Positions 1 to 6,400 of a DNA stretch of 10,375 nt are shown here, in pieces (within the stretch, counting starts at the first letter, position 1; every line of letters starts with the position of its first letter). The position numbers were made by a program, and so were the translations under genes. The notes beneath the pieces are model-generated. The model did no database searches, had not been told where the DNA came from, and was given only the letters and a program-made list of their open reading frames with translations. This DNA is from Synura sp. LO234KE. Its lineage: Eukaryota > Sar > Synurophyceae > Synurales > Mallomonadaceae. The stretch spans positions 1 to 10,375 of the forward strand of contig VKHC01000648.1 of assembly GCA_015143735.1 (NCBI GenBank), written 5' to 3'.

Positions 1-487
1 GTATGCGAGTGTTTCCGCTCGCTGCTTTACCCCATGCGGTGGGACCACGTGTACGGTAAACAAATAATAATCGATATATATACTGCTACATTACCTTTTC
101 TCTATGACGGTTAACTATCTACCCAATACCACCTCTGCCTCGTAGTTCCCGTGGTTCCCATCGAACTGCTGGATTTGGTAGAGGCGCCTGTGCCATATAT
201 GTTGGGCGTCTTATCACCGTTGATGTCCGAAGTACGTACATTATTAACATTATTCGTTCAAACCCGCGTACTGGAAAGCCGTTACTGATCTGTGTCATGT
301 TCTTGGTGTTAGGTCGCGTCAGATTATCTCCATCACGTGGTCATAGCAAACTGTGACTCGGGTTTGGTGGACTTGACAGCGATCGCAGTGCCCAGGTTCA
401 ACGAGTGTATAGACAGGTAGATGAACTCCTACACTACCTCGGCAATAGCGTCCTCCCATCATCTCCATTTATCGAGAAGACCGGGCG
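1..487 (+). other. DENN core domain, C-terminal half
   Basis: Exon 1-55 reads ...SLLYPMRWDHVY and exon 146-231 continues VPVVPIELLDLVEAP then VPYMLGVL. Together they match the DENN hallmark LLYPxxWxHxYIPxLPxxLLDxxxAPxPYxxG. Exon 313 onward gives VASDYLHHVVIANCDSGLVD, which corresponds to the DENN strand where a conserved 'VVxxDxDxxxL' element follows the G(V/I) loop. A segment in another frame (405-487) reads VDELLHYLGNSVLPSSPF and looks like the helix after the core. Introns 56-145 and 232-312 are 90 and 81 nt with good GT/AG ends. The upstream DENN part and the first half of the core lie left of the window. The link from 313-395 to 413-487 is broken in frame and is treated separately. Confidence 0.85.
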
Positions 488-3400
488 GTTTTTTGTATCA
501 TATTTACCGATTCACCTGTTTTCTCCTTTAGAGAACCCAATAAAAAGACAAGTGAGTCAAAGTATTGACGACATACATAGTCGATTTTAAATTGGAAGAC
601 TATTGCAATTTCGAACTCATTCACAACCAATTGTATCAAATTGTTTTCTGGATAATTTTATTTTTAAGTAGCATATTTACTTAACCCTTGACCTCACCGC
701 ATCATTTTTTATCACTGGTGATTGGTACGCACCTAATTATCAATCTGGAACGAAACGCTCAGATGGATCGTCATCGCATTGAAAACCGTTATACTTCACC
801 GAGATCGCGCTCGTCTGCGCCCTTATGCTGGAGAGGAGTATCCTCTCCTATCTGATACTGGACGAGCGATTCAACTGCTTGTGTTTGACTGCATCGCATC
901 GCTCCTCCTCGACCTTCCAGAGGTGATGATTACACCGACGTGATTATACAATCCGTTACGATACTTTGATTCTTTGACCTTTGACCCTTGTGTACTGGTT
1001 CGATGGTTCTAGTGCTTATTCTTCCTAGATTCTAATACACCGATCTTTAACAGGTACACATATCGATCATAAAATCTATTTTCAAATTTATCTACAACGA
1101 ATAACTGCGTTATATTGTATGAATTCTTGAACCGGATTTTTTTGTGCAGGCCGCTTTTTCTGGAGAACGCTTCTCTAGAGAACCGGTACATCCCCATACT
1201 CAACTAATAATTTATAATTTAATAACATCCGATGGCATTGGAAGTGCACTATTAGAGGCAGTTACGGACACTCAGGCGTTTCAAACCATGATCGCCTCTA
1301 TTCAGTGGCCCGTCCTCGCCTTTCTCATGAAGGTAAAGCGTCCCTTATTGACATGATCTTGTCCTGCTTTCAACGAGTGATATATCCAGTTGCTTTTTTT
1401 ACCGTGTTTATAGACGCGCACTGTACGATTCCATAAATTGATCGATCGATAGCTTACCTGGAAAACAACCTGTGCCCTTTTTCCACTTGTTCTCTGGTTC
1501 CTCATAGACTCTAGAACACGTATCTTTCGAGCCTATAAATACGGTTGCATCCACTCGTTTACCGGGGAAAACTGTTCTTCGGAGAGAGTCCACCTCGGAT
1601 GCATTGCAGTCGCCCACAGAGGACTCTTCCACCATTGGTCTTCCCATGAAACATCCCGTGTTAAAGCGACAGATCTCAGAGCGAGATTACACTTCTGCAA
1701 GTAATTCGTCATCGGTAATTCCCGTCACCATCGTCTCCGCGTGTTAGCTGTACTCCTTTTCCTGATAAGCACGAAAAAACCATCACAATCGCCATGATTC
1801 GAAACGAGTTTGTCTGACACGTGTTATCCGACGCAGTTGTTCGAGTACTTAGAAACCGAGCGGTCTGTAGCAAGTGGAACATCAACAACAAGGAGCATCG
1901 GAGCGCTGGTAAGCCCAACATAGGGAAATCCATGACTGACGTGAATCAATGGAGTGGATACAATATACTTGCTTCTACAATAAGGATTAAATGCTTGACA
2001 TAATTTTATTCTTCAGTTTCCTGAATGGGCACTGCCGTCAAATTCCAGCGGTGATTTTGTGGACACAGACACAGTCTTATTGGCCATTAATAGGCGCCTG
2101 GGAATGTACTTCGAACTAAACAGTGATGAGTTCCGTGGACACACACCGGTGCTTGAACTTCAAGTCGACTCCACTCATCATTCGGTAATAACAGTGTCCT
2201 CTCAGAGGATGGTATGGTCAGATCATTATTCGCATCACCTTATTCGCCTCTATTAGACTGGTGCTGAAGGAGTGTCTGAACACAAAGATGAAACGGCCGC
2301 ATCACCCAAGAGGAGGTAAGGTCTATTTGTATAACGACACTTATACAGTTGAGCCTGATCGACGTTTATATATCATTCTCTCTCCCACACGCAATTATGC
2401 ACCAAGTGGATTGCATACATTTAGACCCAAAGCTCGGCCACGAGTATTCTCCCAGGCTCCGGACTTGCCGAACTCTTGTGTTACCCTCCAAAAGGTACTA
2501 TCCCTTCTATTAATAATGAGAGCATTTATGATTAGATGCACTAACGTATATACTTATGATGTTCTACTTTAATTAGGTCAATAATAAGCTGAGTGGCACT
2601 GACCTTGATCAACACGGTTCCACTCTTCCTACAAACAATAGCTCCTTTTCGAGGCCCAGAGGAACGAGCGCAGGTACGTCGAAGTATCTCGCTATCCAAA
2701 TTTCATCGTCGCTCCAGTGATCTCTCGAGTTCACTTCATCTCATATTGAATTCTTGACAAATTATTATATTCATGTTTTTCATGTTAGTTGATTCAATGA
2801 CAGAAACATCAGTGTCTCCAGGGAAAGAAAACGTGTTCTCACCATCCTACTCTGGATTCTTTCCCGTTTGCTTCAACCACGAAACACTTCGCCACGAGAC
2901 GAATAAAGTAAGAACGAAATCTAACTCGCTCGTCTGTATTCTCTCGATCGCCAACTCACGGTGCTGTGTATTAGTCAAACCCATGGACGATTTCCGGTCT
3001 TGCATCTGCGATTCATATGGAACCTTTGCTTCTTCGAAGGCAAGTTGACGAAGTAACGTTGCTTAAGATTTATGATTCATGTCGCTGTTGAATGGAATAT
3101 CTTCCGATAATACTCTGCAGAGCACTAATGGAACTCACGGACGAAGAGGCACAGCGCAAGTTTCGTCCTATGACACGCCAAATTTCCCGTCTCGATGCAG
3201 AGGTCGATTTTAAATCTGGAAACCAAGAAGGTCATTTTATTACTAGGAACTATTCCATACCTCTTTTGTGATATCGTGTGTGGCAGAGGGCGAAAGCGGA
3301 ATTGCAATTCTACGGTTTCTCGAAAGGGTACGCTGTGTAATTCATAATCATATGATGGCCACGACAATGAGGATGGACCTTACAAATATATATCATTTGT

Positions 3401-6400
3401 AACCGTAGGCCTTTTCGACCACAGATGCGCCGGGACAGTCTAGAGCAACTGCCGACATGGTTCGAGGTGGGTGTGCGGGTGCAGAACATTACCATTAATT
3501 TGTTTTCATTCAATGAGTGGGTACGTTTGGAACGTTTGAATCGTTTCGTTCTCTCTACTCTTTCCCTTCGATTCTATCTTTAGCACATGTGACCGATACT
3601 CCACTCCTCTGTATTAGGTTTTGTCGAGGAATAATCTGTTCCCTTGGTATCTGTCTCTATAGTTGACATCCAATTTTTCGTGAACCATGTACTGTCAGAA
3701 TGCTGCGGCGCCTTCTCAGTCGAGGCCAATCGAAAAAGGTTTGATATGAATTTCAAGCATTCCGTTGAAAGTATATGATTAGTGTTTTAACTTGTACTTT
3801 GGCTATTTAGATTCATATCCATTTTACGGCAATCGAAGAAAATGAGTCCCAAGTCTTCTAATAAATTGGACAGACGACACAGTCAAGAGTTGGATGGTGA
3901 GTCCTTAGATTAGTGCGATATACTGTGCGTCGACGGAGAGATGCACGGATTATGCGCAACGTTATCTCCTGATATGCTCTTCATGATTTACTATATGTTG
4001 AAGTAGGGATTCTTCCCTTCTATATTTGGGTACATACTATTCATCAAAATAAACACTTCGATCCATCAGATGTGTAATATCATTGAAATTTGTGTAAACG
4101 TAGAATTTCGGTTGATTTTAAATGGTACCATTCTTCTGATCAGTATAGCAAATTGTTGCAACAGAAACCAACCACGTGAACATGCAGTTGAAATCTTTAC
4201 GCTGGGACGGGACAGACTTTTGATCGACCTAAATCTTTGTGTTGTATATGCATTTCCTTGTGGTTCAGGCAGCAGCAGGAAATGGAAACTATTCGCGTTG
4301 CGATCCGCTGTATTTGAAACATTACTCCAGCTCTGTGAGGGACTTCTACACGTACGTTACGCTTTTCTTCTTCTTTCTCGCCCATTGCCCTTCCCCACCA
4401 TTAATTTCTCTCACCACAGGTATGTGCCGTTGAAAATGATTACCCGGATGCTTTGGAGCTCCTGGAGGTACTATACCATGTGTTCTGCATGCGAATCGAA
4501 GATGCTACACTCAATTGGAGAGATCACCTGTGAACAAATCAGCTCAATTTTATCGTTTACACTTCATTCATTTTCACTGAATACATATCTATTTACTTTG
4601 CCGTACTATTTAGGTTTCCGGTTCGTACTATAGACCTCTTCGCGCTCTAGGTTCCGATATCAAAAGCGAGTGGGGTAGGTGACCCTGTAGTAAATATAGA
4701 AGCGAGTGTGATATATATGATTATTTGTTATTAATTTCTTAGTAGAGGAAGATGACGCGCGCTCATCGATCACTTGTGAATTTCTAAGTTCAAGTCTCAG
4801 CCATCATCCAATATTTCAGGTGTGTTTTCGAAAATCGAGGAGAGTGGGTTCGCTGCAGTTAACGAAATATGCCTGGAAATGCAGCATCTTGCCTGTCCCT
4901 TTATCAATCGTTATTAGATCGCTCACGAAATCTCCTTACTAGCGCTATAAAGGAATTCTCGGGGGATTTGTTTTTTGTGTTCTTTCATTCAGACCTCGAC
5001 ATTATGGCGGGCCATTATAAACCATCGAATCCCATTACATCGACGCTCTGCAGCGCGTACCTCTGGCGTCCTCGCTCAGGTGTTTTAGAACGTGTACTAG
5101 CATCACCTTTGCGGGAATCGTGTCAGCACTACTCTTGTTCACGAGAGTAGTATGTATGACAATATTTCTTGTGAATGACTCAGGAAGCTAGAGCGCTTTT
5201 GTACACCATGCATGGACTAGGGATAAACGGGGACAGGGCGCTCCTCTTCATTCAGGTGCGTGTAATAATATGCCAATCACCGCAATAGTCTTGGCGCATG
5301 AGACAACACCTTTTTTCTAAATCAATGCAAAAAAAAACGTTGAACAGAATGGGTCATGAATTTTTGGCTCAATTGTATTTGTACGGAACATTAACCAGCT
5401 CTATAAGGGTGATTGAAAAATACTATTATCTTTCAACTTTCCTCGGCGGAATTCTCGATGACATGAAGTTCTCTGCTGCTCTGACACAGGCCCTCTCTAC
5501 GGACTTCAGACTTGAAGTAGACCAATTCATCTATCTGCAGAGATTCGCGATAGGGTAAGATACGTATCGATATCGTTGACAAGAATAAGTCTTCCCTCCT
5601 GCAATTCTAAGGTTGTGGCAGAGCGGACCCAACCCTAATGCGGACACATATGACCCTGCAAGTGGCTCCAGCCCTGCTCATGTTCGAGGGGGCTCTGTGA
5701 GCTTTGTCGCTGGGGACGAAGGAAATCCTATCGAGACTTTGTGGACGAGTGATTGTACCTCTATTTTCCCTGAGTTGGATATGGACAGCTTAGCGAATCG
5801 TGTCGATCTTGTCGCAATTACAGATGAAGATGCTGGTATTACCTCTGATGAGGTTAAGCAAAGTGGTTTAGTGCCAGGGTTGCAAGCAGCTGTTGAAGCG
5901 GAGTCGAAACCTGACGAAAGTACCGATAGGATGATCGCTGCGAATAGTAGTCCTGTCCGGTCCAGGTCCCTTCGGTGGGCAGCGGAACCGATTACGAGCA
6001 CGGATAAGCCGGAGGGCGATGTGAATACAAACACAATGTCAATGTCAATCTCAATCGCATCGCATTCCTCAGCGGAAGGTTGCGGCCAGGGGCGTACGCT
6101 TATCACAGAAGGAACAACGGCGGCGCCATTCCACAGCATATCTTTGGTCACCACCACTCAATCCTCACCTTCGGAACCAGTCGCGTCACCACTAGTACCC
6201 GCTGCACTGCGGAACAGTTGGGGTCTCGCCGACTCGAGTATTGTAGAAGACTACGAGCTGATGTCCATTGAAGTAGGCTACATATAGAGACAGTCTACAC
6301 CAATGCCTCTTATGAAGGTTCCAATCGCCCTCTCTACATCTTGCTCTTCGAAACGTTTCTCAGGACGGAAGTCACGGGAGCTACATAACTGCTATGGATG

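Noticed and set aside
970-1015. TTTGACC repeats and a GGTTCGAT string resembling a tRNA T-arm
   Set aside because: I could not build an acceptor stem, D-arm or anticodon arm around it; it lies within intron 923-1149.
1812-1836. 25-nt GT...AG segment that would add an exon 1770-1811 (HEKTITIAMIRNEF)
   Set aside because: A 25-nt intron is far shorter than the others, and direct splicing from 1714 to 1837 is in phase with a normal length of 122 nt.
2261-2572. 103-codon open frame
   Set aside because: It is out of frame with exons 2257-2315 and 2425-2494, which join cleanly with their neighbours.
4070-4633. 187-codon forward open frame read as one protein
   Set aside because: It runs through exons 4269-4351 and 4420-4467 and several introns in mixed frames. 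Only 4269-4351 is in the coding frame of the main gene.
5678-6157. 159-codon open frame on the reverse strand
   Set aside because: It lies entirely within the large coding exon 5612-6272. Its sequence follows from the forward codons and shows no domain.
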